Under the pieces are notes generated by a model. It was given only the letters and a program-made list of their open reading frames with translations, had not been told where the DNA came from and made no database searches. Below are positions 26,509-34,446 of a stretch of 64,000 bases of DNA, in pieces (positions within the stretch are counted from its first letter, which is position 1; every line of letters begins with the position of its first letter). The position numbers were made by a program, and so were the translations under genes. Origin of the DNA: Haliea sp. (GTDB taxonomy: Bacteria > Pseudomonadota > Gammaproteobacteria > Pseudomonadales > Halieaceae); assembly GCA_002692965.1 (NCBI GenBank), contig NZNC01000029.1, forward strand, positions 1 through 64,000. Direction: 5' to 3'.

Positions 26509-27945
26509 ATGACGCAAGCCAGCTCCCCCATGCCCACCCGTCGCAAGCTGTTGATCTGGCGGGTTCTCGTGTGCCTGATCGGGGCCTTCCTGCTATGGCA
26601 GGTCGTTTCCACCAACCTCGCTGACTACTACGTGGAAAAAGGGGCCGTGGGGGATCGCGACGCGGTTGAGCTGGCCCTCTGGTGGCAAGCTGATCACCCC
26701 CGGGCACTCGCCTTGAAGGGGCGCTGGTTGATTCGCGATGGCGAGGCTGCCGCCGCGGAGCCCTGGCTGCAGCGCGCCATCGCGGCCAACCCGGCGGATG
26801 CCCGTCCCCTGGCCGATTTGGCCCGCCTGCGGGCGCAGGCCGGGGAGCAGGCGCTGGCCGACGACATGATGGAATCGGCGCACCAGCTGATGCCGGTTGA
26901 CCCCGGGGTCCAGCGCAATATCGGCACCTATTGGCTGGACCGTGGCGAGCTGGTTCGCGGCATCGGTCATATCGCCACGGCCCTGTCCGGGGACGCCTCC
27001 CTGCGCGAGGAATACTACCCCCTGCTGATGCTGGCCGCCAATGAGCCCACCCTGCAGCCGGCGCTGGAGCCTTTGGCACTGTATCCGCCCAAGTGGTGGC
27101 GCGGCTTTTACCAGTACGTGGCACGCAATGCGGAATCGGCCGACACCCTCGGGACGCTGGTCGACCTGCGCGAAAAATCCCCGGCTCACCCCGTCAGCGA
27201 TTGGGAGCGGGAGACCTATCTCCAGCGCCTTCGCAGCGACGGCCGGGTTGGCGACGCCTACCTGCAGTGGGTCAACCACCTGGAGCCCGGCGCCCTGCAG
27301 GAACTCGGCTACGTGTTCAACGGCAGCTTCGAGCGCCCCCTGGCAAATGCCGGCTTTGGCTGGTTCAGTAGCACCCCGCGCAACAGCGGCTTTCACATTA
27401 CCGACGGCACCACCTACGGCGTCGTGGGGCAGCGCGCATTGCGGGTGAGTTTCAGCGGCAAGCGGGCGCGCTTCCAGCACCTTTACCAGCACCTTTTCCT
27501 CGGCCCCGGCGACTACGAGGTTTCCGGGATGGCACGCCCCGACGGCCTGCAGGCCCGCCGCGGCCTGCAGTGGCGTGTGCATTGCAGCGCCGGCAGCAGC
27601 GAATTGCTCGGCGAGAGCCTGCTCCTGGTGGGCACCGGCGACTGGCGTGAATTCAAGTTCCGTATTCAGGTGCCGCAGGACTGCTCAGGCCAGCTTCTGC
27701 GCCTGTATTCAGCCGGGCACCGGGAGGTCGACCACGAGCTGGATGGCGGCATCTGGTTTGATGACTTGCGAATTCGTCGCCTGGTCACGGTGGATGCCGA
27801 TGCCGATGCGCCTGCGGGGGCGTCCGGCGACTCCGAGTCGCCCGCGAACGCCTCCGACGAAGCCGGGGTCGATGCCGCCGAGACTGTCACGCAAGTGCGG
27901 AGTGAAGCCTTTTCCCCGGGAAATTCCACGGAAAACAAGGATTAA
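26509..27945 (+). CDS. TPR protein with C-terminal carbohydrate-binding-like domain
   Basis: A 478-residue protein anchored by one N-terminal helix (LVCLIGAFLLWQVVSTNLAD, about residues 17-36). Residues 40-170 form tetratricopeptide-like helical repeats (ALKGRWLIRDGEAAAAEPWL, then ANPADARPLADLARLRAQAG). From about 270 the segment NGSFERPLANAGFGWF followed by HITDGTTYGVVGQRALRVSF resembles a jelly-roll carbohydrate-binding module. The start ATG is 26509; the open frame from 26350 overlaps the J-domain gene. It lies 14 bp downstream of that gene in the export operon and may hold polysaccharide or assembly partners in the periplasm. The function is inferred only from context. Confidence 0.7.
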   Translation: MTQASSPMPTRRKLLIWRVLVCLIGAFLLWQVVSTNLADYYVEKGAVGDRDAVELALWWQADHPRALALKGRWLIRDGEAAAAEPWLQRAIAANPADARPLADLARLRAQAGEQALADDMMESAHQLMPVDPGVQRNIGTYWLDRGELVRGIGHIATALSGDASLREEYYPLLMLAANEPTLQPALEPLALYPPKWWRGFYQYVARNAESADTLGTLVDLREKSPAHPVSDWERETYLQRLRSDGRVGDAYLQWVNHLEPGALQELGYVFNGSFERPLANAGFGWFSSTPRNSGFHITDGTTYGVVGQRALRVSFSGKRARFQHLYQHLFLGPGDYEVSGMARPDGLQARRGLQWRVHCSAGSSELLGESLLLVGTGDWREFKFRIQVPQDCSGQLLRLYSAGHREVDHELDGGIWFDDLRIRRLVTVDADADAPAGASGDSESPANASDEAGVDAAETVTQVRSEAFSPGNSTENKD

Positions 27946-28024
27946 CACAGCCTGTGCTTGCATTGCCGGTGGTCAATGACTATCCTCGGGCGTACATCCT
28001 AGTTTTATTGAAGGCAAAGTAATC

Positions 28025-28510
28025 ATGAGCAGCAAAGCCTTGAAAACACTGATCGGTGGCGCACTGCTGGCAGGCGTGGCGCCTTTGGCCATGTCCGCGG
28101 GCACGGTACTCAGCCACGTGCAGAGTCCGGTGATGGTCAACCAGGGTGACGCCTACGTGCCTGCAGAGCGCGGCATGCAGCTCAATCCCGGCGACCAGCT
28201 GCTGGTTCTCCAGGGCGGTGAAGCGCACGTCAACTACGCCTCGGGTTGCAAAGTCACCTTGGCCGGCAACGAGTTGCTGCGCATCGCAGCGCAAGACGCC
28301 TGCTCGGCGCCCGCTGTTGCGGCCGTCAATGCGCAGGTGAGCCCCAATGCAGGCGGCGGCGCGGCCACCGGTGGCGGTGCAGCCGCTAGCGGCGCTGGTG
28401 CAGGCCTCGGCGGCACCATTGGCCTGGGTGTTACCTTGGGTGTTGCCGCCTATGCGGGCTACGAAGTCTCGGATGACGACGACGACAACCGCGAGCCGAT
28501 CAGCCGCTGA
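28025..28510 (+). CDS. Small secreted protein with FecR-like core and Gly/Ala-rich tail
   Basis: A 161-residue exported protein. It has a signal peptide with cleavage near LAMSAGTVLSH. A short beta-rich core follows (VMVNQGDAYVPAERGMQL, then GDQLLVLQGGEAHVNYASGC) that resembles FecR-type or phosphate-regulon-like beta folds, with two Cys that could pair. The tail is Gly/Ala-rich with a hydrophobic stretch (GLGGTIGLGVTLGVAAYAGY), ending in an acidic DDDDDN run. It is the last gene before the strong terminator at 28616. Proteins of this shape recur at the ends of exopolysaccharide clusters; their role is not known. Confidence 0.6.
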   Translation: MSSKALKTLIGGALLAGVAPLAMSAGTVLSHVQSPVMVNQGDAYVPAERGMQLNPGDQLLVLQGGEAHVNYASGCKVTLAGNELLRIAAQDACSAPAVAAVNAQVSPNAGGGAATGGGAAASGAGAGLGGTIGLGVTLGVAAYAGYEVSDDDDDNREPISR

Positions 28511-28615
28511 TTGCGCTTGCGAGGCGCCGGGGTGGCCGGCGCCGACAACAGGGCAGGCAGTCGCGAGCTGGCTCTCCATCGTGAAGCCACAGCTATCTCG
28601 ACCTATGCCCCTAAC

Positions 28616-28646
28616 GCAAAAACCCCGGTAACTGCCGGGGTTTTTT
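28616..28646. terminator. Strong bidirectional rho-independent terminator
   Basis: The hairpin AACCCCGG-taactg-CCGGGGTT is flanked by an A-run on the left and six Ts on the right, so it works for the plus-strand export operon and, read in reverse, for the minus-strand hemerythrin gene. A second 8-bp hairpin, CCAGGCCC-ctcac-GGGCCTGG, follows at 28658-28678 without a T-run. Confidence 0.9.
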
Positions 28647-28695
28647 GTGTCTGACGGCCAGGCCCCTCACGGGCCTGGAACGCGAGAGCTCTGTC

Positions 28696-29295
28696 TCAGG
28701 TGGACTCCAGCCTCGACGCATCTTCCGTTGAAGATCCTGCCCCTGCCGCCAACTGCTTCTCCAGCTCATGCACCCGCTCCATCGCATCCGACCACAGGTG
28801 CACCAGCGCCTCGACCATGGGCCGGTAGAGCACGGCGCTCAGTGCCTGGGTTTCCGACTGCTCGAAGGCCTGTGCCGGCTCGCTGCCTGCGGCGATGGCT
28901 CTGAGCTGGATGCCCAGCTGCTGGTCCGTGCGCAGGGTGTGGAAAATCAGCCAGTTGGTGACGAAGGTCAGCAACTTCTCGTAGCGCTCCGCCATCGGCT
29001 CGTCCGCGGTCAGGCTGCGCAGCTTCTCGATCTCGTAGAAAAACGAGCGGTGCTCCATCTGCTGCCGCTTAATGTGGCGGGGATCCACCTGCTGCTCCTG
29101 CATGATCGCTTCTTCATCAGCGAAGTGTGTCCTGGCGTAGTCGAGGAGGGCATCGAGGGCACTCTCCAGCTCGTCCACCGAATCGTCGCCGGCGGCGATA
29201 TCCTCGCCGATACGGTTGATCATCGCGAACAGCTCGCGGTGCTCCTCGTCCACGGTTGGCTGGTCGATGTTGTACTTGCTGGTCCACTGGAACAT
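28696..29295 (-). CDS. Bacteriohemerythrin-like protein
   Basis: A 199-residue cytoplasmic protein whose first 140 residues form a four-helix hemerythrin bundle holding a non-heme di-iron site that binds O2. Ligand motifs are DEEHRELF near residue 18, HFADEEAIM near 57, a His-rich HIKRQQMEHRSFFYE helix and a late HTLRTDQQ helix. The 60-residue C-terminal extension (EALVHLWSDAMERVHELE) is helical and unlike the stand-alone family. It is monocistronic and convergent with the polysaccharide operon. Oxygen sensing or storage is the usual role. Confidence 0.88.
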   Translation of the reverse strand: MFQWTSKYNIDQPTVDEEHRELFAMINRIGEDIAAGDDSVDELESALDALLDYARTHFADEEAIMQEQQVDPRHIKRQQMEHRSFFYEIEKLRSLTADEPMAERYEKLLTFVTNWLIFHTLRTDQQLGIQLRAIAAGSEPAQAFEQSETQALSAVLYRPMVEALVHLWSDAMERVHELEKQLAAGAGSSTEDASRLEST

Positions 29296-29425
29296 GGGGT
29301 CATCCTTGACGGTGAAAGGCGTGATTCAATTGCCCGCGATGGTAGCAAAGCGACAGCGGCAAAACCTTGATCTGGTCGTGCCTGAATCGGATTGTGGTGT
29401 CAACCAAGCCTGTCTGATAGGTTAT

Positions 29426-29459
29426 TTGACGAGTTCACTGCAGTAGGTATTATACCTAC
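29426..29459 (+). promoter_or_regulatory. Promoter and palindromic operator of the hicAB remnant
   Basis: TTGACG (29426-29431) and TATTAT (29448-29453) form a near-consensus sigma-70 promoter with a 16-bp spacer. A perfect 17-bp palindrome with 8-bp arms, GTAGGTAT-t-ATACCTAC reading through a central T (29443-29459), covers the -10 box. This is the expected place for the autoregulatory site of the HicB DNA-binding antitoxin. Confidence 0.75.
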
Positions 29460-29479
29460 CACTATGCAAAAGGATTTGC

Positions 29480-29554
29480 ATGAAAAGCTCGGCAGTCAGA
29501 AAAAGGCTGGAGTCGGCCTACCGGCAAGCCGGTTGGGATTGGCAAGAAAGGTGA
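29480..29554 (+). pseudogene. hicA toxin remnant with internal deletion
   Basis: A 24-codon frame with a good Shine-Dalgarno (AAGGA at 29470-29474). It begins MKSSAVRKRLESA, the HicA N-terminus, and passes directly into YRQAGWDWQER, which resembles a HicA C-terminus. The 35-50 residues between, including the catalytic His strand (the G-S-H-H motif), are missing. It lies 5 bp before hicB, so the operon structure survives while the RNase is gone. Confidence 0.5.
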
Positions 29555-29559
29555 TATCC

Positions 29560-29973
29560 ATGCGTTTTCCAGTAGCTCTGCACACAGATGACGGCAAGTC
29601 TTTTGGTGTTACGGTACCCGATATACCTGGATGTTACTCGGCTGGCAGTAGTGAAGACGAAGCTCTCGACAATGCGCGCGAGGCAGTGCTCGGCCACCTT
29701 GAACTCCTTGCGGAGTCGGGTGAGGCCATCCCGTCGCCACTGCCCATATCGCGTCATCGTTCGAGCGGCCTTTATCCGGATGCTATCTGGGGTTTCGTCG
29801 AGGTGGATATTTCTCCCTTTCTGGGACGAGCGGAGAAGATCAATATCACGGTACCCAGCCTGGTACTTCGACAGATCGACAACTACGTTCAGTGCCACCC
29901 CGAGGAGGCACGCTCCCGCTCCGCCTTTTTGACCGAGGCCGCCCTCGCGCGTATGCAGCGAGAGCAGCCTTGA
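29560..29973 (+). CDS. hicB: HicB family antitoxin (orphan)
   Basis: A 137-residue antitoxin with an N-terminal partial RNase H-like fold (FGVTVPDIPGCYSAGSSEDE and ALDNAREAVLGHLELLAESG, the classic HicB pattern) and a C-terminal ribbon-helix-helix DNA-binding part (INITVPSLVLRQIDNYV, then SRSAFLTEAALARM). The start ATG 29560 follows the broken hicA; the longer frame from 29392 runs through the promoter. With the toxin truncated it may now act only as an autorepressor or regulator. Confidence 0.88.
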   Translation: MRFPVALHTDDGKSFGVTVPDIPGCYSAGSSEDEALDNAREAVLGHLELLAESGEAIPSPLPISRHRSSGLYPDAIWGFVEVDISPFLGRAEKINITVPSLVLRQIDNYVQCHPEEARSRSAFLTEAALARMQREQP

Positions 29974-29992
29974 AGGTCACCGGCGCTCCCGT

Positions 29993-32752
29993 CTAGCGCG
30001 ACTCGCCTGACCAGCGCCGGCCCCGCAGGCCAAACGCGGCAAGGCCCAGCAGGAGGGCGACCAGCGCCGGCAGGGCCCAGCGCGGCAGGGCGGGGATGGG
30101 CAGCGCCTGGTAGGCGAACAGCCCGACCGGGTCGCTGATAAAGCCGTCGGCGCTGCCGTCGAGGTCGCCGGTGCCGCCGTCGGTGAGGCTCAGGGTGATG
30201 GTGCCACTGGCGGCATCGACGCTGGCGGCACTGTAGACGAACCAGCTGGCCGGCTGGCCCGGTGCCGGCGGGCCGTATTTCCACACCCGCACGCCCTCGG
30301 GCAGCGGCGTCGGCAGGCGGTAACTGACTTCCGCGCTGCTGCCGGTCTGCCCACCGCTCAGGGTGAAGGCAAACAGTGGGCCCACGGGGCGCCAGGCGGG
30401 CCCGGGGCTGCGCTCGACCCGGCCCTCGCTGACCGCGGTTTCCAGGCTGAGGAAGCCGCGGGTGTCCCGGGGGCCGGTGCCCTCGGGGGCGAATTGCCAG
30501 TTGCCCTCCGGCGTCAGTGCCAGGGCCTGTTCCCCCGGCGGCAGGCCGGCACCCGCATCGCCCCAGTCCACGCCACCGCTGCCGCTGCCGGACAGGGCAA
30601 CCGTGCGCAGGCCGCCGTCGACGGCAATGCTCAGGGTGGCGCTGTTGCTGCCGTTGGCCAGGGGCTCGTAGGTCACGCTGAGGGCGCAGTCCGCGGCCGC
30701 AGCCAGGCTCGCGTCGCAGCTACTGTCGCTGATGCGAAACGGTGCGCTGATGTCGATGGGCCCCAGTGCGAGGGGCGTCGCCAGGTTGTTGCTCAGCCAG
30801 ACCTGGGCGGTGGCGCTGTCGCCCAGGCCGAGAGTCCCGAATTCGATCGCCTCGGGTGTCACCGCCACCCGGGTATCGGCCAGGGCAGCGAGGGCGTCGA
30901 TCAGGCCCGCGCCGCTGTCGGCATCGAAGCCCGCCGGCAGGGCGCGGGTGGGCGCGCCGGGGGCCAGGCTGTCGAGGCTCTGGGCGGTGATATCCACGGC
31001 GGTGTCCTGCAGCACTTGCAGGATGCCCTCGGGACCGATGTCGGGGTTGAATTCGCGCATCAGGGCGGCGACCCCGGCGGCGTGGGGCGCCGCGGCGGAG
31101 GTGCCGAAGAAGTTGGACAGGGCGTCGCCGTCGAAGGGCGTGTCCAGGCCGAAGAAAGTGTTGTTGTTGCCGTCCGGGGCGGTGATCTCCGGTTTTGCCC
31201 GCATCTCCGGCGCGGCCAGGGCCTGGCCCTGGGTGTCATAGAGAATGGGGATGCCGCTGCCGGCGGAGAAGTAGTTGAGTACCGGCGGGTCGATACCGTA
31301 GGCGGGGGTGTTGAACCAGGCCGCGGCCGCCACCGCGACGGCCCCGGCGGCATTGGCGTGGCCGTAGTTGGTGGGGCTGTCGGTGGCGAATTCGACCGCC
31401 TCCACGCCGTTGCCGTACCACACGTATTTCAGCCGCGCCGGCGCCGGGCCGGTGAAACGCAGGATGGCGGCATAAATGGTCTCCGGCCCGATCGAGCTGT
31501 AACCGGCCAGCTCCACGGGGTCGCCGCCGAGATTGTCGTTGGCGACACAGCCAATCAGGCCACTGAGGTCCCGGGTGGTGGAGAAGCAGAGGTCCATGTC
31601 GGTCTGGGCCCCGGGGGCACCGCTGACGCTGAAGAAGGGATCGGCCCATTGCAGGACAATGGTCGAGTTGCCGTTGACGTCGATTTGCTGCCACAGGGTC
31701 GCCCCGGCACCCGGGTCGAAGTCGTGGTATTCCGCCGCAAAGCCCAGGGGGCCAGCGGCGTCGGTGAAGACCCCCGAGGCCGCGAAGGGGGCCTCGTAGC
31801 TCTGGCGGGCGGCGTTGCCGGCGGAGGAAAAGAAGGGAATGCCGCGGGCGTTCACGCTGTCCGCGGCCTGGGCGATGATGCCGTCCTGGAACATCGGCTC
31901 GGCGAAGTAGATGACATCGTCGACAATCACGCTGGCCCCGGCATCCGCCAGGTCGATAATGCCCTGGGCGAAGCCCGCCATGCCGGAGAAGGCGGTGTGG
32001 AAGCTCAGCGCGGCACCGGGGGCCACATCGTGGACAATCTGCGCCATGGCGCGGCCCTCGTCGCTGCAGTCGACGGCGTTGTAGTCCTCCAGTACCAGCA
32101 CATCGGCAGGCAAGTCGCCGGACGCGATATCGTCCTCCAGTCCGCCGTCGATGCAGTCGAAGCTGTCCGAGAGAATGCCCACGGTCTGGCCGGCGCCGGT
32201 GACGCCCAACTCCCCCCGGGCGAGATCGGAGCGCTGGGCCACGTCCCCCTCGCTGTCCACGCTGCCGGTGCGGGTCAGGCTGAGTGCCGGCTGGGCAAAG
32301 CGCAGGCCGCGCATCCCGGGCAGGTTGCCCAGCTGATCCAGGGGCACCAGCGCCGAAACCAGGTGGGCCGAGCGGCCGGTGACCCGTGCGCCGAGTGCCT
32401 CCAGGCTGCGGGCGAAGGCCTCGCTGTCGCCCTCGACGGCGATGTCGACCAGCACGGCGTTGTCGACGATCCGCGCCTGCACTCGCTGCGGGGTGAAGGG
32501 CGTCGCCGCGCGCACCCGCATGCCCGCCTGTTCCTGTTGGTGCGCCTGGTACTCCGCCAGCAGGGTGCCCAGCCCCTGGGTGAGGGGGCCGCGCTCGCGG
32601 GCAACCGCGGGGGGCGTGTCGGGGCTCAGGGTGGGTTGGGCGTGGAGGCCTGATGCGGTGAAGGTGAGCGTGGTGAAGGTGAGGGCGGTGAGGGCGAGTG
32701 CAGGAAGCGATGCGCGGCATGCGCTTGAAGTGAGGCATTTTCTTGTTGTCAC
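29993..32752 (-). CDS. Secreted S8/S53-like serine protease with IPTL-type C-terminal sorting signal
   Basis: A 919-residue exported protease. GTG 32752 with AGGGG 6 bp upstream gives a clean signal peptide (CRASLPALALTALTF...HAQ); the frame extends to 32842 without support. In the catalytic domain Asp lies in VGILSDSFDCIDG and Ser in FGTSAAAPHAAGVAALM, but the usual His box is replaced by DEGRAMAQIVHDVAPGA, with Glu where subtilisins have His. This is the Ser-Glu-Asp pattern of S53-like peptidases. A choice-of-anchor-type beta domain follows. The protein ends IPALPRWALPALVALLLG plus an Arg cluster, an IPTL-CTERM-like signal for an exosortase. Confidence 0.85.
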   Translation of the reverse strand: MTTRKCLTSSACRASLPALALTALTFTTLTFTASGLHAQPTLSPDTPPAVARERGPLTQGLGTLLAEYQAHQQEQAGMRVRAATPFTPQRVQARIVDNAVLVDIAVEGDSEAFARSLEALGARVTGRSAHLVSALVPLDQLGNLPGMRGLRFAQPALSLTRTGSVDSEGDVAQRSDLARGELGVTGAGQTVGILSDSFDCIDGGLEDDIASGDLPADVLVLEDYNAVDCSDEGRAMAQIVHDVAPGAALSFHTAFSGMAGFAQGIIDLADAGASVIVDDVIYFAEPMFQDGIIAQAADSVNARGIPFFSSAGNAARQSYEAPFAASGVFTDAAGPLGFAAEYHDFDPGAGATLWQQIDVNGNSTIVLQWADPFFSVSGAPGAQTDMDLCFSTTRDLSGLIGCVANDNLGGDPVELAGYSSIGPETIYAAILRFTGPAPARLKYVWYGNGVEAVEFATDSPTNYGHANAAGAVAVAAAAWFNTPAYGIDPPVLNYFSAGSGIPILYDTQGQALAAPEMRAKPEITAPDGNNNTFFGLDTPFDGDALSNFFGTSAAAPHAAGVAALMREFNPDIGPEGILQVLQDTAVDITAQSLDSLAPGAPTRALPAGFDADSGAGLIDALAALADTRVAVTPEAIEFGTLGLGDSATAQVWLSNNLATPLALGPIDISAPFRISDSSCDASLAAAADCALSVTYEPLANGSNSATLSIAVDGGLRTVALSGSGSGGVDWGDAGAGLPPGEQALALTPEGNWQFAPEGTGPRDTRGFLSLETAVSEGRVERSPGPAWRPVGPLFAFTLSGGQTGSSAEVSYRLPTPLPEGVRVWKYGPPAPGQPASWFVYSAASVDAASGTITLSLTDGGTGDLDGSADGFISDPVGLFAYQALPIPALPRWALPALVALLLGLAAFGLRGRRWSGESR

Positions 32753-32946
32753 GGGTGTCCCCTTGCAGCCAAAAGAGGACTGCTGTCCGAATACGATGAT
32801 CGCCGCTTCGGATCGCCCCCTTGTTTGATTTTTCTCGAGCATACCGCGTCACCGCAGCGCTGTCAGGCGCGGCCGTGGCGAAATGTGATGTCTGTCAGTT
32901 GAGGCTGCATGCCGGGTGGATGCGCGCCCGGCTGCTTGTTCCCTGC

Positions 32947-33777
32947 TTAATCCAGTTCCTGTTGACCCAGGGATCCATCCAGCGCAAAGCGCCCCAGCAG
33001 CGCCGCATGGTCCGAGAGATCGCGCCAGTGCCCCTTGCCCAGGCGCTCGCAGGCAAGCGGAGTCAGGCCGCGGAAGTAGATCCGGTCCACCGGGAACAGC
33101 GGCGCCCAGACCGGGAAGGTGCGCGCGTGGCGCCCCTGCAGGGTGACGAAGAGCTCGCGCATCTCCAGGCTGCTCTGCAGGTGCTGCTCGGCGCGGCGGC
33201 GCCAGTCGTTGAAGTCCCCCGCCAGGATCATCGGCTCGTGGTGGGGCACGTGGTCCTCGATGCGCTGGGCCAGGGTCTGCAGTTGCTCGCGCCGCTCCTG
33301 CTCCAGCAGGCCCAGGTGGACGCAGAGGGTGTGCAGCCGGGTGTTCAGGTGCGGCAGCTGGATCACCCCGTGGAGAATGCTGCGGCTGGAGCGCGGGAAA
33401 ATCGAGACGTCGATGTTCTCCCAGTCGAGGAAGGGGTAGTTGCTGAGAATGGCGTTGCCGTGGTCGCCCTTGCGGTAGATGGCGTTGCGGGCGTAGGCGT
33501 AGTGCGGCCAGACCTGGTCCGCCAGGTACTCGAAGTGGGGCTGGTCGGGGTAGGAGAAGCGCCGGCGCTTGGCGGCGCTCTTCACCGCGGTGCCGTGGAC
33601 CTCCTGCAGGAACACGATGTCGGCGCCGGTTTCCTGGATGCGCTCGCGAATCGCGTCCAGCACGAAGCGCCGGTTGCCGGTGCAGTAGCCCTTGTGGATG
33701 TTGTAGGTCAGCACCCGCAGCTCGCGCTGGGGCGCCGTTGCCGTCTGCATCGCCCGGGCGTTGGCCGTCGCGGTCAT
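32947..33777 (-). CDS. Endonuclease/exonuclease/phosphatase family protein
   Basis: A 276-residue metal-dependent phosphodiesterase or nuclease of the EEP superfamily. The start is ATG 33777, overlapping the stop of the phosphatidyltransferase gene by 4 bp; an open frame continues upstream to 34353 without support. The catalytic motifs are in order: LTYNIHKGY, FLQEVHG (metal Glu), LAGDFNDWRR (catalytic Asp/Asn) and DLSDHAALLG (terminal Asp-His). Pairing with a CDP-alcohol phosphatidyltransferase is common in proteobacteria and suggests a lipid-related substrate, but the substrate is not established. Confidence 0.88.
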   Translation of the reverse strand: MTATANARAMQTATAPQRELRVLTYNIHKGYCTGNRRFVLDAIRERIQETGADIVFLQEVHGTAVKSAAKRRRFSYPDQPHFEYLADQVWPHYAYARNAIYRKGDHGNAILSNYPFLDWENIDVSIFPRSSRSILHGVIQLPHLNTRLHTLCVHLGLLEQERREQLQTLAQRIEDHVPHHEPMILAGDFNDWRRRAEQHLQSSLEMRELFVTLQGRHARTFPVWAPLFPVDRIYFRGLTPLACERLGKGHWRDLSDHAALLGRFALDGSLGQQELD

Positions 33778-34334
33778 GCGCCCCTCCGTCCGGCCAGGCG
33801 CGCCTTGCGGCTCCACAGCAGCACGTATTGCAGGCCGCTGCCCAGGGCCATGCCGGCGACCAGTGCCATCAGCAGCTGCAGCAGCGCCACCGGCAGCCCG
33901 CCCGACAGGGCGCCGGCCAGCAGCAGCACCAGGAAGCCGATCTGCAGCGCCATGTTGGCCTTGCTGAGCAAGGTCGGGGTGATCTGCAGGGGGCCGATCA
34001 ACAGGCGGTAGGCGAGGGCGCCCCCGACGATGACCAGGTCGCGCAGGATCACCAGGCCGGTGAGCCACCAGGGCAGCAGCCCTACCACCGCGGCGCTGAC
34101 GAAGACTGCGAGGATCAGCAGTTTGTCGGCAATGGGGTCGAGGAGGGCGCCCAGGCGCGATTCCGCCTGCAGACGCCGGGCCAGGAAACCGTCGAGCGCG
34201 TCGCTGATGCCAGCCACCGCCGCCAGCAGCAGGGCCTGGTCGTAGCGTTCCTCCAGGATCACCCAGGCGACTGGCAGGGCCAGCAGCAGGCGCAGGCCGG
34301 TGAGCAGATTGGGCAGGTTCCGCAACAGGTTCAT
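33774..34334 (-). CDS. CDP-alcohol phosphatidyltransferase family protein
   Basis: A 186-residue inner-membrane enzyme making a phospholipid from CDP-diacylglycerol and an alcohol such as glycerol-3-phosphate. The full family signature D-x2-DG-x2-AR-x8-G-x3-D-x3-D is present in SDALDGFLARRLQ...GALLDPIADK (about residues 45-72), with five to six membrane helices. The start ATG 34334 gives the typical MNLLRNLPNLLTGLRLLLA N-terminus. A TATACT box lies only about 8 bp before the ATG (34342-34347, minus strand), so the mRNA may be nearly leaderless. It resembles PgsA-like or YnjF-like proteins. It is translationally coupled to the EEP gene. Confidence 0.87.
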   Translation of the reverse strand: MNLLRNLPNLLTGLRLLLALPVAWVILEERYDQALLLAAVAGISDALDGFLARRLQAESRLGALLDPIADKLLILAVFVSAAVVGLLPWWLTGLVILRDLVIVGGALAYRLLIGPLQITPTLLSKANMALQIGFLVLLLAGALSGGLPVALLQLLMALVAGMALGSGLQYVLLWSRKARLAGRRGA

Positions 34335-34351
34335 GCCGCCAGTATAAAGGC

Positions 34352-34375
34352 AAAAAGGGGACCGAAGCCCCCTTG
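34352..34375 (-). terminator. Rho-independent terminator after the TonB receptor gene
   Basis: Read on the minus strand, AAGGGG-gcttcggt-CCCCTT is followed directly by TTT, giving a 6-bp stem and a short U-tract 70 bp past the receptor stop. It separates the iron-regulated receptor from the phosphatidyltransferase gene downstream. Confidence 0.75.
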
Positions 34376-34446
34376 TCGTGCGATTCGCCCAGGCAGAAGA
34401 CCTGGCGCCTGAGCCCCCCGCGACTCCGCGGGCGCTGCTCAGTCCC

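Noticed and set aside
30494-32653. 719-codon plus-strand open frame opposite the S8/S53-like protease gene
   Set aside because: It is the antisense shadow of a gene with clear protease motifs, has only repetitive Gly/Val/Arg-rich sequence and no recognisable domain. High GC makes such frames common.
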